Under the pieces are notes generated by a model. That model saw nothing but the letters and a program-made list of their open reading frames with translations, ran no database searches and was not told the origin of the DNA. Shown here piece by piece: positions 53,711-62,548 of a stretch of DNA of 64,000 bases. How positions within the stretch are numbered: the stretch's first letter is position 1; every line of letters starts with the position of its first letter. This stretch comes from Shimia sp040225985 (GTDB lineage Bacteria > Pseudomonadota > Alphaproteobacteria > Rhodobacterales > Rhodobacteraceae), in contig NZ_JBBPEU010000001.1 in assembly GCF_040225985.1 (NCBI RefSeq), positions 496,001 through 560,000 on the forward strand, read 5' to 3'. The translations under genes were made by a program, and so were the position numbers.

Positions 53711-54223
53711 TTAAAGCTTGCCGTCGGCAATCCGCAACTGGCGCGCACGTGTCAGGATCGCATCCTCAACCGCCTTGACAGTGCCGGGCGACACGGCTGA
53801 CCCGCCGCTTGTTTGCATGGCCACGTGCAGCGACCGGGCATCAAGGGCGGGGTCACGAATATACACTGTGGCGCGATACGACCGTCCGCCACCGGGCGGG
53901 CGACCATACCCGGTGACGATCACGCCAGAAAACGGATCGACCGTTTGAATGGGAAGGAAATCAAGGACTTCCAATGATGCCGCCCACAGGTATTTGTTGA
54001 CCCGCACGGTGACATCTGAATTGTCTGAGCCGAAAAGATCCCAGACAGTTGTGCCCTTGGCTCCTGTGATCTGGTCGCTTTCTACGGGGTTACCGACATC
54101 GTCGCGGTCTAGATAGGCATCCGCACCCGCGCTGGCGCCGGTCGCATTCCGATTGCCACAGGACGCAAGCGCCATCAACGCGGCGCATACTGCCAGAGTT
54201 CCAAAGACACGGTTCTGCTTCAT
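53711..54223 (-). CDS. DUF3576-family lipoprotein
   Basis: 170 residues with a lipobox LASC at C22. The conserved VNKYLWAASLEVLDFLPIQ and DPFSGVIVTGYGRPP segments fit DUF3576, an alphaproteobacterial envelope family of unknown role often found upstream of leuS. Here it is separated from leuS by the GT4 gene. Confidence 0.88.
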   Translation of the reverse strand: MKQNRVFGTLAVCAALMALASCGNRNATGASAGADAYLDRDDVGNPVESDQITGAKGTTVWDLFGSDNSDVTVRVNKYLWAASLEVLDFLPIQTVDPFSGVIVTGYGRPPGGGRSYRATVYIRDPALDARSLHVAMQTSGGSAVSPGTVKAVEDAILTRARQLRIADGKL

Positions 54224-54813
54224 GGTTCTTGCCCAGATCTTTGCTTTGTTACCGTCCTATCCAACAGAGCGTACATCGGCAAGGGAATAAAGCGTCATGG
54301 GACCCGTGTCAGAGGCGCACACGGGACAAGGGTAAAGATACCACTTGAACAGGCTTGGCGTTTCCCCTCGGAAATTCACTTATGAAATTGTAAGCCTTCA
54401 TCCCAGACATAAATCCCGCTGCCCTTACCATCTTGAACGGTCACGCGACGGTGCAAAAATGGAAATGCGGTACAGAAGTGTTGTTACAAACCGGTGAGGG
54501 AAAGCGGCCTTTTCCATAGTTTTGTGACACTCGGGTCCGAGAATCTGCTGATTTCCGTTGCGAGTCCCCAAAAGCGCAGATGCGCGGAAAACTGCCGAAA
54601 ACACCTGAAAATCCGTGCTTTTGTAACTGTCTTCGGGCTTGTGCGAGGGGGCGGGTCCGCAAACTGTGGCATAGCTGCACCATATCCTGCCGGTTTGCAG
54701 ATCGATGCTATCCCCGTGCTTGCAAAGGACCCCCTAAAAGAGCGACAGACTACGCATACCCATTCCGGATGGACCGGTTTGGGCGCATGAATTGGAAATC
54801 CGAGGGAAAAACT
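54224..54813. other. Long non-coding region upstream of porin gene
   Basis: 590 bp without a convincing gene. It must hold the promoters of the DUF3576 gene (leftward) and the porin gene (rightward). Three related TTGTNAC-type motifs occur (TTGTTACA at 54481, TTGTGACA at 54532, TTGTAACT at 54621), and two GANTC sites (GAATC near 54541, GAGTC near 54563). A frame runs from 54580 into the porin, but its sequence is not protein-like. Confidence 0.5.
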
Positions 54814-55740
54814 ATGAAAAAAGTTCTCTTCGCTACGACTGCTCTGGTTGCAACCGCTGGTGTTGCCGCAGCAGACGTCACCTTCGGCGGCTACGGCCGC
54901 TTCGGTCTGTACCACGACGACTCCGCAGCTAACGAAACCATCATCGAAAGCCGCTTCCGTCTGGTCGTAACCGCAACCGCAGAGTCGGACAACGGCCTGT
55001 CGTTCGGTGCTCAGATCCGTTACCAAGCCAACGAAAACACCACCAACGCGTTCAACACTCCGCGTTTCTGGGTTTCGACCGGCCCGTTCACCGTTTCGGT
55101 TGGTCAAACCCTGGGTGCGATCGAAAACATGCCGAACATGTACACCGGCTCGATCGGTCTGACCGGCCTGACCTACTCGAACGTTGTTTATAACTTCGGC
55201 GCCGACGCTTACACCTCGGGTGCAGCTGGTCGTCAGGGTCTGGACGTCATCTATGCTTCGGGCAACTGGGGCGTACACCTGACCTACTCGCCTGACCAAA
55301 CCACTCAAAACTCGTCGTCGACCTCGACCAACGAGCGTCTGGCTGGTCACGTTTCGTACACCATGGGCAACTACACCTTTGCTCTGGGTGCACAAACTTC
55401 GGACGTCGTAACCGACACCGACCTGGCAGTCACCATCGGCGGCACCTGGGGCAACCTGTCGGCAGCTCTGATGTATGCTGACAACGGCGCAGCTGACGAC
55501 AAGTACGGCATCGGCTTCAACTACCAAGTTGGCGCAGCTACCTTCATCCGTGGCTACATCAACACCGACAACGCAGCCAACGCTTACTCGACCTCGGGTG
55601 AGAACTACGGTATCGGCTTCCAGCACCGTCTGGGCGGCGGCACCTTCATCGAAGGTGGTATCGCGAACGTACGTAACGGCGCAGCAGCCGCTACCAGCGA
55701 CCGCACCGTTGCTGACCTGGGTCTGCGCTTCTCGTTCTAA
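54814..55740 (+). CDS. Outer-membrane porin (Rhodobacter type)
   Basis: 308 residues with a signal peptide (MKKVLFATTALVATAGVAAA-DV). The mature protein starts VTFGGYGRFGLYHD and ends LGLRFSF with a terminal Phe, as needed for outer-membrane insertion. Alternating hydrophobic strands (about 16) and Thr/Ser/Asn-rich loops fit the 16-stranded general porin. Codon use is strongly biased (GGT, CGT, CTG, AAC, ACC), unlike neighbours, as expected for a very highly expressed gene. GAGGG precedes the ATG. A perfect terminator follows. Confidence 0.95.
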   Translation: MKKVLFATTALVATAGVAAADVTFGGYGRFGLYHDDSAANETIIESRFRLVVTATAESDNGLSFGAQIRYQANENTTNAFNTPRFWVSTGPFTVSVGQTLGAIENMPNMYTGSIGLTGLTYSNVVYNFGADAYTSGAAGRQGLDVIYASGNWGVHLTYSPDQTTQNSSSTSTNERLAGHVSYTMGNYTFALGAQTSDVVTDTDLAVTIGGTWGNLSAALMYADNGAADDKYGIGFNYQVGAATFIRGYINTDNAANAYSTSGENYGIGFQHRLGGGTFIEGGIANVRNGAAAATSDRTVADLGLRFSF

Positions 55741-55764
55741 TTTAGAACCAGAACCAACCTATAG

Positions 55765-55796
55765 AGGGCAGGTCTTCGGACCTGCCCTTTTCTTTT
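55765..55796 (+). terminator. Rho-independent terminator of the porin gene
   Basis: Ten-base perfect stem AGGGCAGGTC / GACCTGCCCT with TTCG tetraloop, followed by TTTCTTTT. Confidence 0.96.
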
Positions 55797-55848
55797 GTGC
55801 GGGGATGGTGTTCTGTGCGTCCGAACGATGTGACGAAGGAGCCTGAAC

Positions 55849-56502
55849 ATGTCGCTTGCCGAGATTTCCGCACGTATCCAGAAAGCCGAAGACGCGGCCG
55901 GTCGGGCGCGGGGATCAACCGAGTTGATCGCGGTCTCCAAAGTGCAGCCGAACGAACGGGTCGAGGCCGTTCTGAACGAAGGTCATCGGCTTTTCGGGGA
56001 AAACAAGGTGCAGGAAGCGGCTGGAAAATGGCCGGATTTCCGGGATCGATTTGAAAGTGTCCAAGTGCATCTGATCGGCCCCCTTCAAACCAACAAGGCG
56101 CGGCAGGCGATGCAGTTGTTCGAGGCGATCCATTCTGTCGATCGGCCCAAGTTGGCCAACACTTTGGCACGGCTTACGCAGGAACTGGGCCATTGCCCGG
56201 ATTTGTTCATCCAGGTCAACACGGGCGAAGAACCACAAAAAGCGGGGGTGCTGCCAGCCGACGCGGATGGATTCATCAAGGATTGTCGCGACCTTGACCT
56301 GCCTGTGGTCGGGCTCATGTGTATTCCGCCAGTCGAGGAGGAACCCTCTTTGCATTTTGCCCTTCTCGCAAAAATTGCCAAGCGCAACGGACTTGAGGGC
56401 CTGTCGATGGGGATGAGCAGCGATTTTGAAAGAGCCGTGGCGCTTGGGGCGACCCATGTCCGGGTGGGCTCGGCCATCTTTGGTGCCCGCGATTACGGTT
56501 AA
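55849..56502 (+). CDS. YggS-family PLP homeostasis protein
   Basis: 217 residues. Pyridoxal 5'-phosphate-binding protein that buffers PLP and affects amino acid balance. The PLP lysine is K31 in LIAVSKVQPNERVEAVLNEG; GENKVQEAAGKW, HLIGPLQTNKARQAMQ and GMSSDFERAVALGATHVRVG are family motifs. It is convergent with the L,D-transpeptidase gene three bases beyond. Confidence 0.95.
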   Translation: MSLAEISARIQKAEDAAGRARGSTELIAVSKVQPNERVEAVLNEGHRLFGENKVQEAAGKWPDFRDRFESVQVHLIGPLQTNKARQAMQLFEAIHSVDRPKLANTLARLTQELGHCPDLFIQVNTGEEPQKAGVLPADADGFIKDCRDLDLPVVGLMCIPPVEEEPSLHFALLAKIAKRNGLEGLSMGMSSDFERAVALGATHVRVGSAIFGARDYG

Positions 56503-56504
56503 AC

Positions 56505-56984
56505 CTAAGGTACGATGACCCGCGTTCCCGGCACGGCGCGTGATGCAATCCAAAGCAAGTGATCGCGGCGAAAGGCGATGCAACCCTCGGTCGGAAAGCC
56601 CTGCCGTCGGTATTGGTGCAGAAAAATCGCTGATCCGGCACCGGGTCGGGAGTCCGGCCAGTTCCAGTTGGTCAAAAGGACAAGATCATACAGAGGATCT
56701 GCCCGTCGCAACCGTTCATGGCTATGCGGGTAGGGCGCGCGCACCCATTGATTATAGGCCGTGTCATCTGCCGCATCTGACCAAAGATCGCCGTTACGGA
56801 TTGGAATGGCCCATGGTGCAGGGCGTGGCATTCGGTCTGGCCGAAAGAGTAATCCGACAATCTGGTGACTGCCGCGTGGGGTGGCGCCATCACCTTCCTG
56901 TTTGTCCGATCGGATACCGCCCCGCCCGATTGTGCAGGGAAAAATCCGCCCCATAAACCTTAACCCCGTCGGGGTCAAAACCAT
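56505..56984 (-). CDS. L,D-transpeptidase (YkuD-like) family protein
   Basis: 159 residues. The catalytic segment is AIFLHQYRRQGFPTEGCIAF with His123 and Cys135 in the HXX...GC arrangement. Lacks an obvious signal peptide from ATG 56984, which is unusual for a periplasmic cross-linking enzyme; many alphaproteobacterial members look similar. The TTG at 56999 would overlap the ribA stop. Likely acts on peptidoglycan or a related amide. Confidence 0.85.
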   Translation of the reverse strand: MVLTPTGLRFMGRIFPCTIGRGGIRSDKQEGDGATPRGSHQIVGLLFRPDRMPRPAPWAIPIRNGDLWSDAADDTAYNQWVRAPYPHSHERLRRADPLYDLVLLTNWNWPDSRPGAGSAIFLHQYRRQGFPTEGCIAFRRDHLLWIASRAVPGTRVIVP

Positions 56985-56995
56985 GTCTGCGGGGC

Positions 56996-58087
56996 TCAAA
57001 GCAGGTGCCCCGATTTGTTGGCCTTGGTTGCGAGGTAAGCCGCGTTGTGGGCATTTTCGCCGACCTTCAGGGGAACACGCTCGGCCACATCAATGCCGTT
57101 GCTCTGCATCATGTCGATCTTGCGCGGATTGTTCGTGAGCAGGCGTACGGACGAGAACCCCATTTCTTTCAGGATGTTGGAGCCGATTCGAAAATCTCGT
57201 TCGTCATCTTCAAAGCCAAGGCGGTGATTGGCCTCGACCGTATCGAACCCCTGATCCTGAAGCGAATAGGCGCGCATCTTGTTGGCAAGTCCGATCCCGC
57301 GCCCCTCTTGGTTCAGGTACAATAGAATGCCTTCTCCTTCGGCCCCCATCTGCGCCAGCGCCCCGTGAAGTTGCGGGCCGCAATCGCATTTCAGACTGCC
57401 CAGAACATCGCCTGTGAAACAGGCCGAATGCAGCCGCGCCAGAACGGGCTCGTCACGGGGTGGGCGACCGATTTCGACAGCAAAGTGCTCTTCCCCGCCA
57501 TCCTCGGGACGGAAGATATGCAAACGGCCAACCTCGGCAGCTTCCATGGGCAGCCGGGCATTAACGACGGACGACAAAGGACTGCTAGCGTTCAAGTGCG
57601 GGGCTGCGAGGTCGGCGGGGATTACGGTCAACCCGTTCTGCAAGGCAAAATGCGCGGCATCCGAGAGCGGTAAGACAATGGTTGCGGGCAGCAAGCGGGC
57701 GGATTTCGCAATCCGGATTGCGGCACGGTGCAGCGCAGCGTCGCCGTCGCGCTGGGACTGAAGGGGGCCCTTCATGGGCACGTTCAAGTCGTCCGACGGG
57801 TCTGCAATCCCCTTGACCCAGGAAAGAGGCGTGTCATTGGGGATGAGAATGCGCGCGATGTCGCCATCATAGGCGCGCGCCTTGAGCGTTTCGGCCCGTC
57901 GCGCTGTCAGCACTAACACTGCGCCCCGACCCAATGCCCGAATATCCCCCAACCTTTCGACGTTAAGCGTTTCGACAGCAAACACCAGCAAGGCGTCGTT
58001 TTTTCCGGTCAGGATAATCGGAACACCCATACGCATGTCCGACCGGGCACGGGCAAGGCGTTCTAGGATATCGGGTGCAAAGCTCAT
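56996..58087 (-). CDS. ribA: GTP cyclohydrolase II
   Basis: 363 residues. The C-terminal GTP cyclohydrolase II domain has zinc ligands in HSACFTGDVLGSLKCDCGPQ and active-site NQEGRGIGLANKM; it opens the GTP ring as the first step of riboflavin synthesis. The first 160 residues resemble a degenerate 3,4-dihydroxybutanone-phosphate synthase-like domain without its acidic active site, a known layout in alphaproteobacteria. The stop is just before the transpeptidase start. The divergent cenR lies 173 bp away. Confidence 0.93.
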   Translation of the reverse strand: MSFAPDILERLARARSDMRMGVPIILTGKNDALLVFAVETLNVERLGDIRALGRGAVLVLTARRAETLKARAYDGDIARILIPNDTPLSWVKGIADPSDDLNVPMKGPLQSQRDGDAALHRAAIRIAKSARLLPATIVLPLSDAAHFALQNGLTVIPADLAAPHLNASSPLSSVVNARLPMEAAEVGRLHIFRPEDGGEEHFAVEIGRPPRDEPVLARLHSACFTGDVLGSLKCDCGPQLHGALAQMGAEGEGILLYLNQEGRGIGLANKMRAYSLQDQGFDTVEANHRLGFEDDERDFRIGSNILKEMGFSSVRLLTNNPRKIDMMQSNGIDVAERVPLKVGENAHNAAYLATKANKSGHLL

Positions 58088-58146
58088 TCCGGGCCCGTTA
58101 CAGTGTTACATCGCATCAACGACCGTCTAGTCCTTTTTTGCAGCAA

Positions 58147-58193
58147 TGTGAAACAATTGCCACGCGATTTACACGAGCCTGTGAAAGAATTGC
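58147..58193. promoter_or_regulatory. Direct repeats upstream of cenR-like gene
   Basis: TGTGAAACAATTGC (58147-58160) and TGTGAAAGAATTGC (58180-58193) match at 13 of 14 bases and start exactly 33 bp apart, about three helical turns. They lie between divergent ribA and the response-regulator gene, 68-114 bp before the latter. Tandem sites for an OmpR-type regulator would look like this; autoregulation is inferred. Confidence 0.5.
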
Positions 58194-58260
58194 AGCATAC
58201 CTTGCCGAGCACGTGATGACGCGCCACATCCCCTAAAACGACACGAAACAGGAGGGCCCC

Positions 58261-58947
58261 ATGGCGCAGCTCAAGAAAATCTTGCTGGTAGATGACGATG
58301 AAGACCTGCGCGAGGCTTTGTCCGAACAATTGCTGATGACCGAAGACTTTGATGTCTTTGAAGCAGGAAACGGCGCTGAGGCCATGACGAAAGCCAAGGA
58401 GGGTCTGTATGACCTGATGGTGCTGGATGTCGGATTGCCCGATACGGACGGGCGCGAATTGTGCCGCCTTCTGCGCAAGCAGGGCGTGAAGTGTCCGATC
58501 ATCATGCTGACCGGGCATGATACGGATGCGGATACCATTCTGGGGCTGGATGCAGGCGCGAATGATTACGTCACCAAGCCCTTCAAATTCCCCGTTCTTC
58601 TGGCCCGTTTGCGTGCGCAACTGCGCCAGCACGAACAATCCGAAGATGCGGTGTTCCAGCTTGGGCCGTACACTTTCAAGCCTTCGATGAAGATGCTGAT
58701 CACTGAGGATGACCGAAAAATCCGTTTGACCGAGAAGGAAACAAATATCCTGAAATTCCTGTATCGGTCCGCTGATGGCGTCGTCGCGCGTGACGTTCTG
58801 TTGCACGAGGTCTGGGGATACAATGCCGGCGTCACAACGCATACTTTGGAAACGCACATCTATCGTTTGCGCCAGAAGATCGAGCCAGACCCCTCGAACG
58901 CGCGGCTCTTGATCACCGAATCCGGCGGTTACCGTCTGGTGGCGTAG
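58261..58947 (+). CDS. cenR: OmpR-family response regulator, CenR-like
   Basis: 228 residues. Receiver domain with phospho-Asp56 (LMVLDVGLPD), acid cluster VDDDED at the N-terminus, Thr84 and Lys106 (VTKPFKF); C-terminal winged helix (LTEKETNILKFLYRS; TTHTLETHIYRLRQKIEP; ESGGYRLVA). The sequence closely fits CenR, an envelope regulator of alphaproteobacteria that is often encoded without its kinase. No kinase is nearby. The direct repeats upstream and a 3' terminator suggest a stand-alone unit. Confidence 0.85.
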   Translation: MAQLKKILLVDDDEDLREALSEQLLMTEDFDVFEAGNGAEAMTKAKEGLYDLMVLDVGLPDTDGRELCRLLRKQGVKCPIIMLTGHDTDADTILGLDAGANDYVTKPFKFPVLLARLRAQLRQHEQSEDAVFQLGPYTFKPSMKMLITEDDRKIRLTEKETNILKFLYRSADGVVARDVLLHEVWGYNAGVTTHTLETHIYRLRQKIEPDPSNARLLITESGGYRLVA

Positions 58948-59092
58948 GGTCGCAACAATTACGCAATAGTCTTGTGACACATGTTAAGAACTGTTGATTT
59001 GGATCAAAGAGGCATGTCAGCGGCACCTTTATGATCTTTTCAATTCTTCCCGCGCATGTCCGGGTTATGATATGCACCTCCCTGTTGGACTG

Positions 59093-59121
59093 GACCCGGA
59101 CTTGTTCCGGGTCTTTTTTTT
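59093..59121 (+). terminator. Rho-independent terminator downstream of cenR-like gene
   Basis: Stem GACCCGGA / TCCGGGTC, loop CTTGT, then eight T residues. It lies 146 bp after the stop of the regulator gene, leaving a long 3' untranslated region or a small RNA. Confidence 0.9.
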
Positions 59122-59128
59122 GTCTGGC

Positions 59129-59758
59129 CTAGAGTTGCGCGCTGGGTCTGGCTTTGCAGGCCTCGTACCAGCGTTTGAGATTCGGGTGCGTATCTTCTAC
59201 GCGGATCTTCACAACGCGGGCAAAGTCGACAAAGACAAACGCCGTGATGTCCGCGAGGGAAAACTGATCCGCCGCTAGAAACTCGCGATCCGCAAGATGC
59301 GCGTTCAGCTTGTCAAAAAACAAATGGATGCGTGTTATCCCCCGCGCTGCGAGTTCCGGGATTTGTTCAAAATTCTCGGGACCAGGCAGAGCGCGCCCCT
59401 TCATATGCGGGTTCCCGTTGCGCAGGGCCTCGGCGACAGCCATGCCCAGTTGACTCTCTGTAGTGGCAGTCCATCCCAGAATGGCGCCCTTTTCATCCGG
59501 TGTGGTGCCCATCAACGGCGGCTCGGGAAAAGCTGCTTCGAGATAAGCCGCGATGCCAATGTTTTCGTTCAGCATCTGGCCGCTCTCGGTGATGAGCACC
59601 GGAATCGTAGCCCCGGGATTGACGGCCAGAAACTCGGGTGACAGCTGTTCGCCCTTGATCATGGAAACTTCACGCGTTTCGATTTCCAGCCCTTTCTCTG
59701 CAATGAACATACGTGCCCGCCGGGGGCTGGGGGCGGTACTGCAGTCGTAAAAAATCAT
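59129..59758 (-). CDS. Glutathione S-transferase family protein
   Basis: 209 residues. Thioredoxin-like N-terminal domain (MIFYDCSTAPSPRRARMFIA; NPGATIPVLITESGQMLNEN) and helical C-terminal domain (DREFLAADQFSLADITAFVF with the N-capping motif). ATG 59758 has GGGAGAG upstream; the ORF start at 59785 is less likely. Substrate unknown. Confidence 0.9.
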   Translation of the reverse strand: MIFYDCSTAPSPRRARMFIAEKGLEIETREVSMIKGEQLSPEFLAVNPGATIPVLITESGQMLNENIGIAAYLEAAFPEPPLMGTTPDEKGAILGWTATTESQLGMAVAEALRNGNPHMKGRALPGPENFEQIPELAARGITRIHLFFDKLNAHLADREFLAADQFSLADITAFVFVDFARVVKIRVEDTHPNLKRWYEACKARPSAQL

Positions 59759-59931
59759 GGTGTCTCTCTCCCTTGGCTGACCCAAGTGTTGGCTGTTGCC
59801 ACCGGTTTGTCGAGAGTGCCGTGGCGTTGTCTGGATGCGGATAGTATTCCGCAGTGAAAATGCCGGTTTGGCAATGGCATCACCCGTTGCGAGTGGTTAG
59901 GGTGGCGTCGAACTGACAATGGAGCGCCCGC

Positions 59932-60720
59932 ATGTCCTTTACGCTTGCTACCTGGAACATCAATTCAGTCCGCCTGCGCGAACCCATCGTGCTCAAGCTT
60001 CTGGAAGAAGAAGCGCCGGATGTGCTGTGCCTGCAGGAATGCAAAAGCCCGGTGGACAAGATCCCGACAGAAGGGTTTGCGCAGCTCGGATACACCCACA
60101 TGGTGGCACGCGGTCAAAAGGGGTATAACGGCGTGGCGATCCTGTCGAAAATCCCGTTGGTCGAGGCGGGTGACAAGGATTTCGCCGGTTTGGGCCATGC
60201 CCGCCATATCGCCGGCACGCTGGAAAACGGGGTGACGATCCACAACTTCTATGTGCCAGCCGGTGGCGACAAACCCGACCGCGAGATCAACGAGAAGTTT
60301 GGCCAGAAGCTCGACTACCTCACCGAGATGCGCGACTGGTTCCACGCAGAAAAACCGGAAAAGTCGATCCTTGTCGGAGACCTGAACATCGCGCCGCGCG
60401 AGGATGACGTCTGGAGTCATAAACAGTTGCTCAAGGTGGTCAGCCACACCCCTATCGAGGTCGAACATCTTACCGAGACACAGGATGCCGGAGGATGGGT
60501 TGACATCACGCGTCAGGATATTCCCGAGGGTCAGCTTTACAGCTGGTGGTCGTACCGCGCGCGCGACTGGGATGCGGCAGACAAAGGGCGGCGGCTAGAT
60601 CATGTCTGGGCGACGCCCGATATCTCGAATGCCGGTCACAACAGTCGTATCCTGCGCGCGGCGCGGGGGTGGGAAAAGCCCTCGGATCATGCACCGGTTT
60701 TCGCAACCTTTGATCTTTGA
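59932..60720 (+). CDS. xthA: Exodeoxyribonuclease III
   Basis: 262 residues. Mg-dependent AP endonuclease and 3'-5' exonuclease. Motifs: TLATWNINSVRLREPIV, LCLQECKSPVDKIP, HNFYVPAGGD, LVGDLNIAPREDDVW, and RRLDHVWATPDI with GWEKPSDHAPVFATF. ATG 59932 follows a GCGCCCGC-type leader without a strong ribosome site. Confidence 0.96.
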   Translation: MSFTLATWNINSVRLREPIVLKLLEEEAPDVLCLQECKSPVDKIPTEGFAQLGYTHMVARGQKGYNGVAILSKIPLVEAGDKDFAGLGHARHIAGTLENGVTIHNFYVPAGGDKPDREINEKFGQKLDYLTEMRDWFHAEKPEKSILVGDLNIAPREDDVWSHKQLLKVVSHTPIEVEHLTETQDAGGWVDITRQDIPEGQLYSWWSYRARDWDAADKGRRLDHVWATPDISNAGHNSRILRAARGWEKPSDHAPVFATFDL

Positions 60721-60774
60721 TTTTGCGGGCCGAACCCTCATATAGAGCGCAACATATTTTTCGAGGACACGAAG

Positions 60775-61689
60775 ATGCTGGAACTTGGACAAGGCAACGC
60801 AACCCCGGCAGGGGATCTGATCAAGGACGTCTCCGAGGCGACTTTCATGACCGATGTTGTCGAGGCATCGCAAACGGTGCCGGTCATAGTTGATTTCTGG
60901 GCGCCGTGGTGCGGCCCATGTAAAACGCTTGGTCCTGCGCTTGAGGCGGCTGTTGCCGCAGCAGGTGGCGCCGTGAAGATGGCTAAGGTCAATGTGGATG
61001 AAAACCAGATGATCGCCGGTCAAATGCGTGTGCAGTCGATCCCGACCGTCTATGCCTTCTGGCAGGGGCAACCGATTGATGGCTTCCAGGGCGCCGTGCC
61101 TCCCAGCGAAATTGATGCCTTTGTCAAACGCGTGATCGAGGCTTCGGGCGGGCAGACCGATGGGGGTTTGGAAGAGGCCGTCGCCGCAGCAGAGGAAATG
61201 CTGGCGGCCGGTGACGCGCAAAGCGCGGGCGAAACCTTTGCGGCAATTCTGGAACAGGATCAGACCATGGCCGCCGCCTTTGGCGGGCTGGTGCGGGCAA
61301 ACATCGCTATGGGGGCGCTGGATCAGGCCGAGGCCATTCTTGGCCAGACCCCAGATGCCATGAAAGATGCGCCCGAAGTAGACGCAGCGCGTGCTCAACT
61401 GGAATTGGCGCGTCAGGCCGAGAACGCCGGACCTGTTGCCGAGTTGCGAGCCACGGTAGATACGAACCCTGATGACCATCAGGCGCGACTGGATCTGGCG
61501 CAAGCATTGCATGCAGCGGGCGATGCGGAGGGCGCGGTCGCGGAACTTCTCGAACTTTTCCGCCGGGATCGCGAGTGGAATGAAGGCGCTGCAAAGGCGC
61601 AGCTTTTCACGATCTTCGAAGCCTTGCCCGCGAACGATCCCGTGGTGTTGAACGGTCGCCGCAAACTGAGCTCGATGATATTTGCCTGA
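60775..61689 (+). CDS. Thioredoxin-TPR co-chaperone (CnoX/YbbN-like)
   Basis: 304 residues. N-terminal thioredoxin domain with active CGPC at C46/C49 (VDFWAPWCGPCKTLGPALEA) and cis-Pro (VQSIPTVYAFWQG); from about residue 130, helical TPR-like repeats (AAEEMLAAGDAQSAGETFAA; LDLAQALHAAGDAEGAVAEL). E. coli CnoX protects clients under bleach stress; here both cysteines are present. Likely co-transcribed with the LON-domain gene 26 bp downstream. Confidence 0.92.
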   Translation: MLELGQGNATPAGDLIKDVSEATFMTDVVEASQTVPVIVDFWAPWCGPCKTLGPALEAAVAAAGGAVKMAKVNVDENQMIAGQMRVQSIPTVYAFWQGQPIDGFQGAVPPSEIDAFVKRVIEASGGQTDGGLEEAVAAAEEMLAAGDAQSAGETFAAILEQDQTMAAAFGGLVRANIAMGALDQAEAILGQTPDAMKDAPEVDAARAQLELARQAENAGPVAELRATVDTNPDDHQARLDLAQALHAAGDAEGAVAELLELFRRDREWNEGAAKAQLFTIFEALPANDPVVLNGRRKLSSMIFA

Positions 61690-61715
61690 GGCCGGTTCCG
61701 CGCTAGAGTTGGTGT

Positions 61716-62360
61716 ATGTTTAAAGCTGCTGATCTGCCGGACACGCTGCCCGTGTTTCCCCTTGGTGGCGCGCTGGTTTTGCCGCGCTCCCGCCTGCCAC
61801 TGCATATATTCGAACCGCGTTATCTCACGATGTTGGATGACGCGCTCAAAACGCCCGGACGCCTGATTGGTATGATCCAGCCGAACGAAGTGCCTGGGCG
61901 TGAAGGCACGGGGCTGCAGATGATTGGCTGCGCGGGACGGATTACGCAGTTTTCCGAGACCGAAGATCACCGCTACCTGGTCACGTTGACCGGGGTGTCA
62001 CGTTTCCGCGTGGTGCAAGAACTGGAAGGGTTCCAACCCTACCGGCGGTGCGAGGTGAACTGGGACGGTTTCGCGCGCGATCTGGGCCCGGTTGAAAAAG
62101 ACAGCGCATTCAACCGGTCCGCCTTCATGGATTTGCTGTCACGCTATTTTTCCGCTTTGGACCTGTCGACCGATTGGGAGACGCTAAAGGATACCGGCGA
62201 CGAATTGCTGATCAACTCGCTATCCATGCTTCTGGATTTCGCCCAAGAGGACAAGCAGGCGCTGCTTGAGGCGCCGTCGCTGGCCACTCGTCGCGAAACC
62301 CTGATCACCCTGATTGAATTTGCGCTGCGCGGCGGCGCCGGAGAGGATGTGTTGCAATGA
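61716..62360 (+). CDS. LON-substrate-binding-domain protein
   Basis: 214 residues. The N-terminal domain of Lon only (PDTLPVFPLGGALVLPRSRL; PLHIFEPRYLTMLDDALKT; GCAGRITQFSETEDHRYLVT); ATPase and protease domains are absent. Stand-alone members may bind proteins or ligands. The stop overlaps the Trm112-like start. Confidence 0.92.
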   Translation: MFKAADLPDTLPVFPLGGALVLPRSRLPLHIFEPRYLTMLDDALKTPGRLIGMIQPNEVPGREGTGLQMIGCAGRITQFSETEDHRYLVTLTGVSRFRVVQELEGFQPYRRCEVNWDGFARDLGPVEKDSAFNRSAFMDLLSRYFSALDLSTDWETLKDTGDELLINSLSMLLDFAQEDKQALLEAPSLATRRETLITLIEFALRGGAGEDVLQ

Positions 62361-62542
62361 CCGAAACACAACAGGTATTTGACCGCCGGATGCTCGAGGC
62401 GCTGATCTGCCCGCAGACGCGGACGACCCTGCGCTATGATGCTGAAAATCAGGAATTGATCTCAGAGGCCGCCAAGCTCGCCTTTCCGATCCGGGACGGT
62501 ATCCCCGTCATGTTGATCGACGAAGCGCGCGAGCTCGCCTGA
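62357..62542 (+). CDS. Trm112-family protein
   Basis: 61 residues. The single Cys motif MLEALICPQTRTTLRYD and FPIRDGIPVMLIDEARELA fit the zinc-finger-like Trm112/YcaR family, though only one cysteine remains. Bacterial members are small proteins of uncertain role, possibly methyltransferase partners. Start overlaps the LON-domain gene stop. Confidence 0.9.
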   Translation: MTETQQVFDRRMLEALICPQTRTTLRYDAENQELISEAAKLAFPIRDGIPVMLIDEARELA

Positions 62543-62548
62543 GGCGCC

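Noticed and set aside
54580..54813. In-frame upstream extension of the porin gene
   Set aside because: The clean signal peptide begins at 54814 after GAGGG; the extension is Cys/Arg-rich and not signal-like.
54484..55626. 380-residue minus-strand frame overlapping the porin
   Set aside because: Complement of the strongly codon-biased porin gene. Val/Ser/Thr-rich low-complexity translation, no start site.
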